This document shows, in pieces, positions 1-5,716 of a stretch of DNA of 10,257 nt (its first letter is position 1; each line of letters starts with the position of its first letter). The translations under genes were made by a program, and so were the position numbers. The stretch is from Oscillospiraceae bacterium. GTDB lineage: Bacteria; Bacillota; Clostridia; Oscillospirales; Oscillospiraceae. Location: the NCBI GenBank assembly GCA_021199595.1, contig JAJQHT010000170.1:1-10257 (forward strand), given 5' to 3'. A model generated the notes under the pieces. It was not told the origin of the DNA. It searched no databases and saw nothing but the letters and a program-made list of their open reading frames with translations.

Positions 1-951
1 GCCCTGATGGGCGGCGGCGGAAATTTCGTATACCGTATAGCCCTTGCCCTCCGCATAGGCGCGGAAATCGTCCAGCAGCTGCCGGTCGTCGCCCAGAACG
101 TCGCATTTGTTCGCGGCGACGAGCTGGGGCCGGGAGGCAAGCTCCGGGTTATATTCCCGCAGCTCGGCGTTGATGGCCTCAAAGTCCGCGATAGGGTCGC
201 GCCCTTCGCTGCCGGAAACGTCCACCACATGAATGAGCAGGCGGCACCGGTCGATATGGCGCAGAAAATCGTGGCCGAGACCCGCGCCCTCGCTGGCTCC
301 CTCGATAATGCCGGGGATGTCCGCCATGACGAAGCTGCTGCCCTCTCCAGCGTAGACCACGCCGAGGTTCGGATAGAGCGTGGTAAAGGGATAGTCCGCT
401 ATCTTGGGGTGGGCGCGGCTCACAACGGACAGCAGAGTGGATTTTCCCACATTGGGAAAGCCCACAAGACCCACATCCGCGAGAAGCTTCAGCTCCAGAA
501 CGACCTCCCGCGCCTCGCCGGGCAGGCCGGGCTTTGCAAAGCGCGGCGTCTGCCGGGTGGGGGTGGCGAAGTGCTTGTTGCCCCAGCCTCCCCGGCCCCC
601 GCGGGCCAGGATGAAGCTGTCCGCGGCGGACATATCCTGCATGACCCCGCCGGTCTCCTTGTCCTTTATGAGCGTGCCTTTCGGCACCCGGAGAATCACG
701 TCCGTGCCGTCCTTGCCGGAGCAGCGCTTGCCCTGGCCGGGCATACCGTTTCCGGCGGTGAATTTCCGCTTATAGCGGAAGTCCATCAGCGTGGACATGG
801 AGGGGTCAACCTTGACGATGATGTCGCCGCCGCGGCCCCCGTCGCCGCCGTCCGGCCCGCCGGAGGCGACATATTTTTCCCGGTGGAAGGCCACGGCGCC
901 GTTGCCGCCGTCCCCGGCCTTTACCGTTATGGTCACTTTATCTACAAACAT
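1..951 (-). CDS. obgE: Obg-family GTPase (ribosome assembly), C-terminus cut by window edge
   Basis: This is a GTPase of the Obg/CgtA family, which in bacteria acts on late 50S ribosomal subunit assembly and links it to growth and stress state. The first 317 residues are in the window. Residues 1-158 form the glycine-rich Obg fold (for example [13 protein letters not shown] at 31-43 and [10 protein letters not shown] at 116-125). The G domain then shows G1 GFPNVGKST (164-172), the switch region around YPFTT (187-191), G3 DIPG (211-214), G4 NKCD (281-284) and G5 SAA (311-313). Any C-terminal OCT domain would lie beyond position 1. The ATG at 951 is fixed by an in-frame TGA two codons upstream. 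No convincing Shine-Dalgarno precedes it. It follows rpmA on the same strand with an intrinsic terminator in the 64-nt gap, so expression probably depends on read-through. Identification is secure from motifs and from the conserved rplU-rpmA-obg order. Confidence 0.97.
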   Translation of the reverse strand, partial: MFVDKVTITVKAGDGGNGAVAFHREKYVASGGPDGGDGGRGGDIIVKVDPSMSTLMDFRYKRKFTAGNGMPGQGKRCSGKDGTDVILRVPKGTLIKDKETGGVMQDMSAADSFILARGGRGGWGNKHFATPTRQTPRFAKPGLPGEAREVVLELKLLADVGLVGFPNVGKSTLLSVVSRAHPKIADYPFTTLYPNLGVVYAGEGSSFVMADIPGIIEGASEGAGLGHDFLRHIDRCRLLIHVVDVSGSEGRDPIADFEAINAELREYNPELASRPQLVAANKCDVLGDDRQLLDDFRAYAEGKGYTVYEISAAAHQG

Positions 952-966
952 TTGTCAACACCACGC

Positions 967-999
967 ATAAAAAGAAAAGAGGCGGTTGATAAAACCGCC
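967..999 (-). terminator. Intrinsic terminator between rpmA and obgE
   Basis: Read on the minus strand, a perfect 7-bp stem (GGCGGTT / AACCGCC, + strand arms 981-987 and 993-999) with a 5-nt loop is followed by a T-rich run of about 12 nt (TCTTTTCTTTTT). It begins about 17 nt after the rpmA stop and ends about 16 nt before the obgE start. It therefore looks like a terminator or attenuator that sets the L27 to Obg expression ratio. Confidence 0.8.
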
Positions 1000-1015
1000 C
1001 CTTGTTGTTTGATAA

Positions 1016-1276
1016 TTACTGCTGAACCTCGTAAACGGAGACCTTTTTGCGGTCAGCGCCCATGCGCTCAAAACGAACGATGCCGTCCGCCTTGGCGTAA
1101 AGCGTGTCGTCGCCGCCGATGCCCACGTTGGTGCCGGGGTGGATTTTTGTGCCGCGCTGGCGCACCAGGATGTTGCCGGCCAGGACAAACTGACCGTCCG
1201 CCCGCTTTGCGCCCAGACGTTTGGAATTACTGTCGCGCCCGTTTTTGGTGGAGCCGCCGCCCTTTTTATGTGCCAT
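1016..1276 (-). CDS. rpmA: 50S ribosomal protein L27
   Basis: This encodes an 86-residue bL27, the large-subunit protein whose N-terminal tail reaches the peptidyl-transferase centre and contacts the P-site tRNA. The family signature is clear: [20 protein letters not shown] at residues 2-21, the [11 protein letters not shown] stretch around 34-44 and [16 protein letters not shown] after it. The start is unambiguous because AGGAGG lies 9 nt upstream and an in-frame TAA sits three codons before the ATG. The mature tail therefore begins directly at MAHKKGG. The N-terminal extension that many Firmicutes carry and remove with the Prp protease is absent. Only 19 nt separate it from rplU upstream, so no prp (ysxB-like) gene lies between them as it does in Bacillus. 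It is co-transcribed with rplU and followed by an intrinsic terminator before obgE. Confidence 0.98.
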   Translation of the reverse strand: MAHKKGGGSTKNGRDSNSKRLGAKRADGQFVLAGNILVRQRGTKIHPGTNVGIGGDDTLYAKADGIVRFERMGADRKKVSVYEVQQ

Positions 1277-1295
1277 GATGAATTACCTCCTGCTG

Positions 1296-1607
1296 TCAGC
1301 CGATGGCGCCGATCTCAACCTTGGTGTAAGGCTGACGATGGCCCTTGGTGTTGCGATAGCCCTTTTTGGGCTTCATTTTGTAAACCCGGATCTTTTTGGC
1401 CCGGCCCTGCTTCACGACGGTGGCGGAGACGGTCGCGCCCTGAATGTAGGGGGCGCCGAAGGTGCTGTCCTCCTCGCCGATGAGGGCCAGGACTTTGTCG
1501 AACTTGATGGCGGCGCCTTCCTCGGCGTCCAGCTTCTCGACAAAGATAACGTCGCCCTCGGCCACGCGGTACTGCTTGCCGCCGGTCTCGATGATTGCGT
1601 GCTTCAT
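1296..1607 (-). CDS. rplU: 50S ribosomal protein L21
   Basis: This encodes a 103-residue bL21, a 23S rRNA-binding large-subunit protein of normal length. It begins [19 protein letters not shown] and ends with the RNA-binding signature [19 protein letters not shown], both typical of L21. The reading frame stays open upstream to 1685, but that stretch overlaps the transcribed leader and has no L21 similarity. The ATG at 1607 gives the standard N-terminus. A purine-rich AAGGAAGG lies about 15 nt upstream, a rather long spacing for a Shine-Dalgarno. It is the first gene of the rplU-rpmA(-obgE) unit, driven by a strong promoter at 1698-1726, and may be controlled through its leader RNA. Confidence 0.98.
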   Translation of the reverse strand: MKHAIIETGGKQYRVAEGDVIFVEKLDAEEGAAIKFDKVLALIGEEDSTFGAPYIQGATVSATVVKQGRAKKIRVYKMKPKKGYRNTKGHRQPYTKVEIGAIG

Positions 1608-1691
1608 TGTGGTTTTGTTTTTCCTTCCTTTCGGGCTCGCTGTCCCGGGGGCGGCCATAGGCCGACTTGAGAAAACCCCTTTCAAAGCGGC
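1608..1691 (-). promoter_or_regulatory. rplU 5' leader, candidate L21-type autoregulatory leader
   Basis: The predicted transcript start near 1691 leaves an 84-nt untranslated leader. It contains a perfect CGGCC-TAT-GGCCG hairpin (1652-1664) followed by a second potential stem, GGG...CCC (about 1633-1647). Many Firmicutes carry a structured L21 leader at this position in which a ribosomal protein is thought to repress its own operon. I cannot verify the consensus by eye, so the assignment rests on position and hairpin content. Confidence 0.4.
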
Positions 1692-1697
1692 TAAAAT

Positions 1698-1726
1698 ATA
1701 ATAGCACAGCCAAGGACTTCTGTCAA
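1698..1726 (-). promoter_or_regulatory. Sigma-A-type promoter of rplU operon
   Basis: On the minus strand TTGACA (1726-1721) is separated by exactly 17 nt from TATTAT (1703-1698). This matches the -35 consensus fully and the -10 at five of six positions. An A6 run (1736-1731) followed by TGATT lies directly upstream of the -35 and resembles an UP element, fitting a strongly expressed ribosomal-protein operon. Confidence 0.85.
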
Positions 1727-1736
1727 ATCATTTTTT

Positions 1737-1784
1737 GCGCCATACGGCCCCCGGCGAAGGACATCGCCGGAGGCCGTATGGCGC
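1737..1784 (-). terminator. Long hairpin after the abrB-type gene, no U-tract
   Basis: Arms 1737-1749 (GCGCCATACGGCC) and 1772-1784 are a perfect 13-bp inverted repeat. After a single mismatch the stem continues with 7 more pairs (1751-1757 with 1764-1770) around a 6-nt loop AGGACA. It starts 10 nt after the abrB-type stop codon, which suggests a transcript end or a 3' stabilising structure. On the minus strand it is followed by A6 rather than U-rich sequence, so it is not a canonical intrinsic terminator on either strand. Confidence 0.45.
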
Positions 1785-1794
1785 CGGGCAGCAG

Positions 1795-2040
1795 TCAAAT
1801 CAGCGCTGTCAGCTCCTGCACGCAGGCTGGGCAGACGTTTTTGCCCTTATAGCTGACGACATTTCTAGTGCTGGAACAGAAGACACAGGATGCCTGATGC
1901 TTTTTCAGCAGGATAGTATCGTCCGTGACGGATATTTCCAGCGTGTCCTTTTCCGCAATGTCCAGCGAGCGGCGCAGCTCAATGGGCAGAACGATGCGGC
2001 CCAGCTCGTCCACCTTGCGCACGATTCCTGTTGACTTCAC
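1795..2040 (-). CDS. AbrB/SpoVT-family transition-state regulator with two CxxC pairs
   Basis: This is an 81-residue DNA-binding protein of the AbrB swapped-hairpin family. These act as dimers or tetramers on AT-rich promoters and in Bacillus govern the transition from growth to stationary phase. Residues 2-48 (KSTGIVRKVDELGRIVLPIE then LRRSLDIAEKDTLEISV) closely match the AbrB N-terminal domain. The C-terminal part differs from Bacillus AbrB: it is short and carries C52-x2-C55 and C70-x2-C73, which could bind zinc. The GTG at 2040 is chosen because AAGGAAGGGG (2048-2057) sits 7 nt upstream and the protein then starts as AbrB does; the frame's earlier ATG at 2142 would place the promoter inside the gene. 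It is monocistronic with its own promoter. Targets cannot be told from this window. Confidence 0.9.
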   Translation of the reverse strand: MKSTGIVRKVDELGRIVLPIELRRSLDIAEKDTLEISVTDDTILLKKHQASCVFCSSTRNVVSYKGKNVCPACVQELTALI

Positions 2041-2088
2041 TAGTATTCCCCTTCCTTTCTGTTGTGATTCTTTTTTCTTATTATAAAT

Positions 2089-2117
2089 ATAATACCTTGT
2101 TATTGATGAAAAGTCAA
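2089..2117 (-). promoter_or_regulatory. Sigma-A-type promoter of the abrB-type gene
   Basis: On the minus strand TTGACT (2117-2112) and TATTAT (2094-2089) are 17 nt apart. The expected start near 2082 gives a leader of about 42 nt containing the AAGGAAGGGG ribosome site. The upstream sequence to about 2240 is strongly AT-rich with T and A runs, as expected for AbrB-type autoregulation, but I see no specific operator. Confidence 0.8.
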
Positions 2118-2242
2118 CGGAAAAATGAAAGAAAATTGGCATTTTTGGCTATGTTTCGGATATTGGAACATTCAGATATGCAATTTTTTTTCATTTTGGG
2201 GTTATTGGTTATAGGGTGACAAACTGCTTGCTTAGAAATAAC
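2118..2242. other. AT-rich intergenic stretch, no gene
   Basis: This is an AT-rich segment between the argS terminator and the abrB-type promoter, in marked contrast with the GC-rich genes around it. It has poly-T (2184-2191 area) and A-rich tracts. A 62-codon open frame crosses it on the plus strand but has no ribosome site worth the name and mostly overlaps the promoter region. It probably serves as curved or regulator-binding DNA upstream of the abrB-type promoter. Confidence 0.4.
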
Positions 2243-2280
2243 AAAAGCAAAAAACGCTCCCAGCCCAAAGGGAGGGAGCG
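2243..2280 (-). terminator. Intrinsic terminator of ywiB-argS
   Basis: On the minus strand a stem made of CGCTCCC (7 bp, arms 2255-2261 and 2274-2280), a small internal bulge and an inner CCC/GGG pair closes an AAA loop (2267-2269). It is followed by TTTTTTGCTTTT. It lies about 45 nt after the argS stop and is a standard Rho-independent terminator. Confidence 0.9.
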
Positions 2281-2324
2281 ATGTTGGATGTCAAGATGCC
2301 TGTGCTTTGGCTATAGGGCGACCG

Positions 2325-3989
2325 TCACATACTGTCGGGCGCGGTGACGCCCAGGATGCCGAGGGCGTTTTCCAGCACGATGCCGGTGTCGGCGGCCAGA
2401 AGGAGTCGGGCGCGGACGAGGCTTTCCTCCTCGCCGCGGATGCGGCAGGCATTATAGAACTTGTGGAACCGGGAGGCGACCTCTGTGGCGTATTTGTTGA
2501 TGCGGGAGGGGTCAAGCTCCTGGGCGGCCTGGCGAATCTCGCCGGGGAAGGAGGCGAGGGCCTTGATAAGCTCGCGCTCCTGGGGCGCGGTGAGAAGTGA
2601 GGCGTCCGCCTTTTCCGCGGGCTTGTATCCGTCCGCTGCGAGCATGGACAGCAGAGACTGGATGCGGGCGTGAGCGTACTGGACATAATAGACGGGGTTT
2701 TCGCTGTCCTGCCGCACGGCCAGGTCGAGGTCAAATTCCAGATGACTGCCGGGGCTGGCGTTGAAGAAATACCGGCAGGGGTCGCGGCCAATCTCGTCCA
2801 TCAAATCCGCGAGGGTCAGGGCCTTGCCCGTCCGCTTGGAGACCTTCACCGTCTCGCCGTTGCGGGTCAGGCGCACCATCTGCATGATGAGGAAATCCAG
2901 CGCCCGGCCGTTCAGGCCCAGTTCCGGGCAGGTCATGGTGGAGCCGAAGCGGATGGCGTGGCCGTGGTGGTCGGCGCCCCAGACGTCTATCACCCGGTCG
3001 AAGCCCCGCTCCACGAATTTGTTGCGGTGATAGGCGATGTCCACGGCGTAATATGTCCAGGTGCCGTCTGCGCGGCGCATACATTCGTCCTTGTCCGCGC
3101 CGAAGTCCGTGTTTTTCAGCCAGAGCTGGCCGTCCTTTTCATAGGTGTGGCCCGCCTGGGTGAGAATGTCGATGGTCTCGGCCACATAGCCGGAGTCGTG
3201 CAGCTCCGTTTCCAGGAACCAGCGGTCAAATTTTATGCCGTAGCGCTCCAGGTCGTCCCGCATACGCTGGATGTTTTTAGGGATGCCGTAATCAATAAAC
3301 GCCTTCTGCCGCTCCTCAGCGGACATATGGAGGTATTTGTCCCCCTCAGCGTCGTATATCTCCTGGGCCATGGCGCGAATATCGTCCCCGTGATAGCCGT
3401 TGTCGGGAAACTCCACCGCGTCCTCGCCCTGGATAATCTGCAAATACCGGGCCTCTACGGAGCGGCCAAAAAGCTCCACCTGGTGACCGGCGTTGTTCAC
3501 ATAGAACTCCCGCCACACGTCCCATCCGGCCCAGTCCAGCACGGAGGCCATGGTGTCGCCCAGAACGCCCCCCCGTGCGTTCCCGATGGTCATGGGGCCG
3601 GTGGGGTTTGCGGAGACAAATTCCACCATGACGCGCTTGCCGTTTCGTGCGTCCGCCCGGCCATAGGCCGCGCCCTCCGCCGCGACGGCGTTCAGCACGT
3701 CGGAATACCAGTCGTCGCCCAGGCGGAAGTTCAAAAAGCCGGGGCCTGCGGTCTCCGCGCCGGTGTACCAGGTGCCCTCCAGCGACAGATGGGAGAGAAT
3801 CTCCTCCGCCAGCTTTCGGGGCGCCATGCCGGCGGCCTTGGCCCCGGCCATAGCGTGATTGGCGGCAAAATCGCCGTTTTGTGTGTTTTTAGGGATGCCC
3901 ACAGAGCCGGGCGTCTGGGCCAGGGTCGGGACGGCGGCGCGGATAAGTCCATCTATCCCGCTCTTTGCCTGTTCAATTAGGTCTGCCAT
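2325..3989 (-). CDS. argS: Arginyl-tRNA synthetase
   Basis: This class I aminoacyl-tRNA synthetase charges tRNA-Arg with arginine using ATP in the cytoplasm. At 554 residues it is full length. The N-terminal ArgRS-specific domain covers about 1-90 (GDFAANHAM at 39-47, GPGFLNFRL at 82-90). The catalytic core runs about 115-420 with VSANPTGPM at 125-133, YVNNAGHQ at 163-170 and VWGADHHGH at 336-344. The DALR anticodon-binding domain covers about 433-554 (YVQYAHARIQSLL to LENALGILGV). The HIGH signature reads T134-I-G-N137, lacking both histidines, and the KMSKS region reads VKVSKR (381-386). The ATG at 3989 lies inside the end of the preceding gene (17-nt overlap), and the upstream AAGAGAG is a modest ribosome site, so translational coupling is likely. 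Family assignment is secure; the motif change deserves attention. Confidence 0.97.
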   Translation of the reverse strand: MADLIEQAKSGIDGLIRAAVPTLAQTPGSVGIPKNTQNGDFAANHAMAGAKAAGMAPRKLAEEILSHLSLEGTWYTGAETAGPGFLNFRLGDDWYSDVLNAVAAEGAAYGRADARNGKRVMVEFVSANPTGPMTIGNARGGVLGDTMASVLDWAGWDVWREFYVNNAGHQVELFGRSVEARYLQIIQGEDAVEFPDNGYHGDDIRAMAQEIYDAEGDKYLHMSAEERQKAFIDYGIPKNIQRMRDDLERYGIKFDRWFLETELHDSGYVAETIDILTQAGHTYEKDGQLWLKNTDFGADKDECMRRADGTWTYYAVDIAYHRNKFVERGFDRVIDVWGADHHGHAIRFGSTMTCPELGLNGRALDFLIMQMVRLTRNGETVKVSKRTGKALTLADLMDEIGRDPCRYFFNASPGSHLEFDLDLAVRQDSENPVYYVQYAHARIQSLLSMLAADGYKPAEKADASLLTAPQERELIKALASFPGEIRQAAQELDPSRINKYATEVASRFHKFYNACRIRGEEESLVRARLLLAADTGIVLENALGILGVTAPDSM

Positions 3990-4428
3990 GTTTGCTCTCT
4001 TTCACATTGATTTTGAAATGATTCCGCCCCACGGGGGTGTTGTTCAGGTCAACGTTGTAATCTAGTTCCATGTCGCCGCCGTGCTCGCCCAGGGAGGTTT
4101 TGACGCGGCGGGTGTCCACGCCCAAGGCGGCGCTACCGAAGGGCGTTTCGCAGAGGATGAAGTGCTTCTTCCCCTGCTCGAATAGCATCTCGGAGACGGT
4201 GGAGCCTTCCCGCCGGAGGACGACGCCCATGGGGCTGACGGAAAACGTCGTCTGCGTACCGTCCAGGCCGGTCAGGTCGCTCTCCTCATAGGTGAAGCAT
4301 ACCCGCCCGTCCTCAAAGCCGTACTGCCCGGCGGTGATGAGGTTTACCTCGTCCCGCTGGCCAGAGGCGTCATGCTGGATGCCGGTGATGGAAATGATGG
4401 CGTCGGTCATGTTCATGTTTTCTATCAT
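3973..4428 (-). CDS. ywiB: DUF1934 / YwiB-like beta-barrel protein
   Basis: This is a 151-residue protein resembling Bacillus YwiB (DUF1934), a small calycin-like beta-barrel family with no established function. Recognisable features are GQYGFEDGRVCFTYEESDLTG (31-51, the family's F-x-Y-x-E core), the LRREGSTVSEMLFEQG strand pair and the closing ELDYNVDLNNTPVGRNHFKI segment. The ATG at 4428 was chosen over the earlier one at 4470 because AGAGAGGA lies 9 nt before it. Its last 17 nt overlap the start of argS, and in Bacillus ywiB also directly precedes argS, so the pairing is conserved and suggests co-expression with translation genes. No signal peptide or membrane segment is visible, which fits a cytoplasmic protein. 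Confidence 0.88.
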   Translation of the reverse strand: MIENMNMTDAIISITGIQHDASGQRDEVNLITAGQYGFEDGRVCFTYEESDLTGLDGTQTTFSVSPMGVVLRREGSTVSEMLFEQGKKHFILCETPFGSAALGVDTRRVKTSLGEHGGDMELDYNVDLNNTPVGRNHFKINVKESKHGRPN

Positions 4429-4485
4429 ATAATAAAATCCTCTCTGAAACAAGGAAAATATCTGCGGCACGTCATGGCCGGGGCC

Positions 4486-4519
4486 ATTGTATCATACAAA
4501 CGGCCGGTTTACAAGACAA
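4486..4519 (-). promoter_or_regulatory. Promoter region of ywiB-argS (two overlapping versions)
   Basis: Two sigma-A-like pairs share this stretch on the minus strand: TTGTAA (4514-4509) with TACAAT (4491-4486), and TTGTCT (4519-4514) with TATGAT (4496-4491). Both have 17-nt spacing and they are offset by 5 nt. Either gives a leader of roughly 50 nt before the ywiB start. Confidence 0.65.
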
Positions 4520-4561
4520 AGCGGCGTTTGTTTTGCTGCCGGTGCAATTCTGTCCAAAGTA

Positions 4562-4570
4562 TGCTATACT
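4562..4570 (+). promoter_or_regulatory. Extended -10 promoter of the dehydrogenase gene
   Basis: TGCTATACT matches an extended -10 (TGn followed by TATACT, 4565-4570). No good -35 exists at 16-18 nt spacing, which is typical of extended -10 promoters. The start near 4577 leaves a leader of about 34 nt with AGGAGGG at 4597-4603, so it also supports the start codon at 4611. Confidence 0.6.
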
Positions 4571-4610
4571 ATCCCTCAGAAGAGATGAATACTGGCAGGA
4601 GGGAACGGCC

Positions 4611-5603
4611 ATGAAGGTTTTGCACATTGGGAAAAAGGGAAACATGGAGCGGTATTCCGCCCCGGAGAGCTATCTCTCCCGGGTGGAGACAGCGGACGCC
4701 TATATGGGCCTCTCTACGGAGGAATACCTGGCCCTCGCGGGGGACGCGGAGGTCATCGTGGCGGATGCTGTGGCGTCTGTCCCGGCGGCGCTGATGGACG
4801 GTATGCCCCGGCTGCGGCTGATACATTCCGAGGGTGTGGCCTATAACGGCATCGACCTTCAGGCCGCCAGGGAGCGGGGGATTTATGTCTGCAACTGCCA
4901 GGGGGCCAATGCCCGCGCCGTGGCGGAGCAGACGGTTCTGCTCATGCTGGGTATGCTCCGCAATGTGACGGCCAACGACCGGGCCGTCCGTGAGGGACGG
5001 CAGATTGCCGTAAAGGAGGGGTATATGCTGCGCGGCGACCTGCGGGAGCTTGCCGACTGCGCCGTCGGCCTCGTGGGGTTCGGCAGCATCGCCCGGAGCA
5101 CAGCGGCGCTTTTGCGGGCGCATGGTGTGGAGCGCATCTATTATTATAAGCGCTCGCCGCTTTCCCCGCAGGAGGAGGAGCAGCTCGGCGTGCAGTATCT
5201 GCCGATGGAGGAGCTTTTGGGCCGGAGCGACATTGTGAGCCTTCACCTGCCCGTGAACGAGCATACCACAGGCATGGCGGACAGGGCGTTTTTTGCGTCC
5301 ATGCGGGAGGGGGCCTGTTTTGTGAACACCTCCCGGGGCGAGCTTGTGAACGATGCGGCGCTGATAGAGGCGCTGCAAAGCGGGCGTCTTCACATGGCGG
5401 GGCTGGACACCTTAGACCATGAGCCGGTGCAGACCGACCATCCGCTGCTCCAGGTATCGGAGGAGCTGGCGGGGCGCATCCTTTTCAGCCCGCACATCGG
5501 CGGCATTACCGCCGCAAGCTTCCGCCGAAGCTACGCGATGATTTGGGAGGACGTCCAGGCCGTCGCCGAGGGCCGTGTGCCCAAGCGGGTGGTAAATCCC
5601 TGA
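4611..5603 (+). CDS. D-isomer-specific 2-hydroxyacid dehydrogenase family protein
   Basis: This 330-residue cytosolic oxidoreductase of the phosphoglycerate/D-lactate dehydrogenase superfamily interconverts a 2-hydroxyacid and a 2-ketoacid with a nicotinamide cofactor; the substrate is not evident. The split substrate domain is 1-100 and 300-330. The Rossmann domain is 101-298 with VGLVGFGSIA (152-161), where the usual third Gly is Ala161. Catalytic residues of the family are present: Arg242 in NTSRGELVN, Glu271 in LDHEP and His295 in FSPHIGG. After the second strand the sequence is YYYKRSP (177-183), with no acidic residue for NAD ribose, so NADP(H) use is a reasonable guess. The ATG at 4611 follows AGGAGGG by 7 nt; the frame extends upstream to 4533 but across the promoter. 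It converges on a DeoR repressor. It lacks an ACT domain, so a classical long SerA is excluded. Confidence 0.9.
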   Translation: MKVLHIGKKGNMERYSAPESYLSRVETADAYMGLSTEEYLALAGDAEVIVADAVASVPAALMDGMPRLRLIHSEGVAYNGIDLQAARERGIYVCNCQGANARAVAEQTVLLMLGMLRNVTANDRAVREGRQIAVKEGYMLRGDLRELADCAVGLVGFGSIARSTAALLRAHGVERIYYYKRSPLSPQEEEQLGVQYLPMEELLGRSDIVSLHLPVNEHTTGMADRAFFASMREGACFVNTSRGELVNDAALIEALQSGRLHMAGLDTLDHEPVQTDHPLLQVSEELAGRILFSPHIGGITAASFRRSYAMIWEDVQAVAEGRVPKRVVNP

Positions 5604-5652
5604 GAAGGCAGACGTTTCTGCATATAACATGGTTGTTTATAGGCAGAAACAG

Positions 5653-5698
5653 AAAAATCAAAGGCTCGGCAGCCATGTCCGGTTGCCGAGCCTTTGAT
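5653..5698 (-). terminator. Terminator of the DeoR gene, shared with the convergent dehydrogenase
   Basis: A perfect 15-bp inverted repeat (ATCAAAGGCTCGGCA, arms 5657-5671 and 5684-5698), extendable by three more pairs, closes on a 6-nt loop. On the minus strand it is followed by TTTTCTGTTTCTG and starts 18 nt after the DeoR stop, so it is an intrinsic terminator for that gene. On the plus strand the downstream U content is poor, though the strong stem may still mark the dehydrogenase transcript end. Confidence 0.85.
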
Positions 5699-5716
5699 AT
5701 GGGCATATGTACCGGG

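Noticed and set aside
7..1278. 423-codon plus-strand frame across obgE and rpmA
   Set aside because: It runs antisense through two well-supported genes and the terminator between them.
1608..1685. N-terminal extension of L21
   Set aside because: The extra 26 codons fall in the transcribed leader, do not resemble L21, and the standard 103-residue protein starts at 1607.
2041..2142. N-terminal extension of the AbrB-type protein to the ATG at 2142
   Set aside because: It would translate through the -10 and -35 elements; the GTG at 2040 has a good ribosome site and gives the family-typical start.
2031..2219. 62-codon plus-strand frame with a hydrophobic end, possible small membrane protein
   Set aside because: No ribosome site or promoter on that strand; it covers the abrB-type promoter and its hydrophobicity follows from T-rich DNA.
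2670..3980. 436-codon open frame on the plus strand opposite argS
   Set aside because: Antisense shadow of argS caused by high GC; its translation is low-complexity and unlike any family I recognise.
4533..4610. 26-residue upstream extension of the dehydrogenase
   Set aside because: It crosses the extended -10 promoter; AGGAGGG 7 nt before the ATG at 4611 supports the shorter protein.
4569..5393. 274-codon minus-strand frame opposite the dehydrogenase
   Set aside because: Antisense shadow; the plus strand carries a full set of catalytic and Rossmann motifs.
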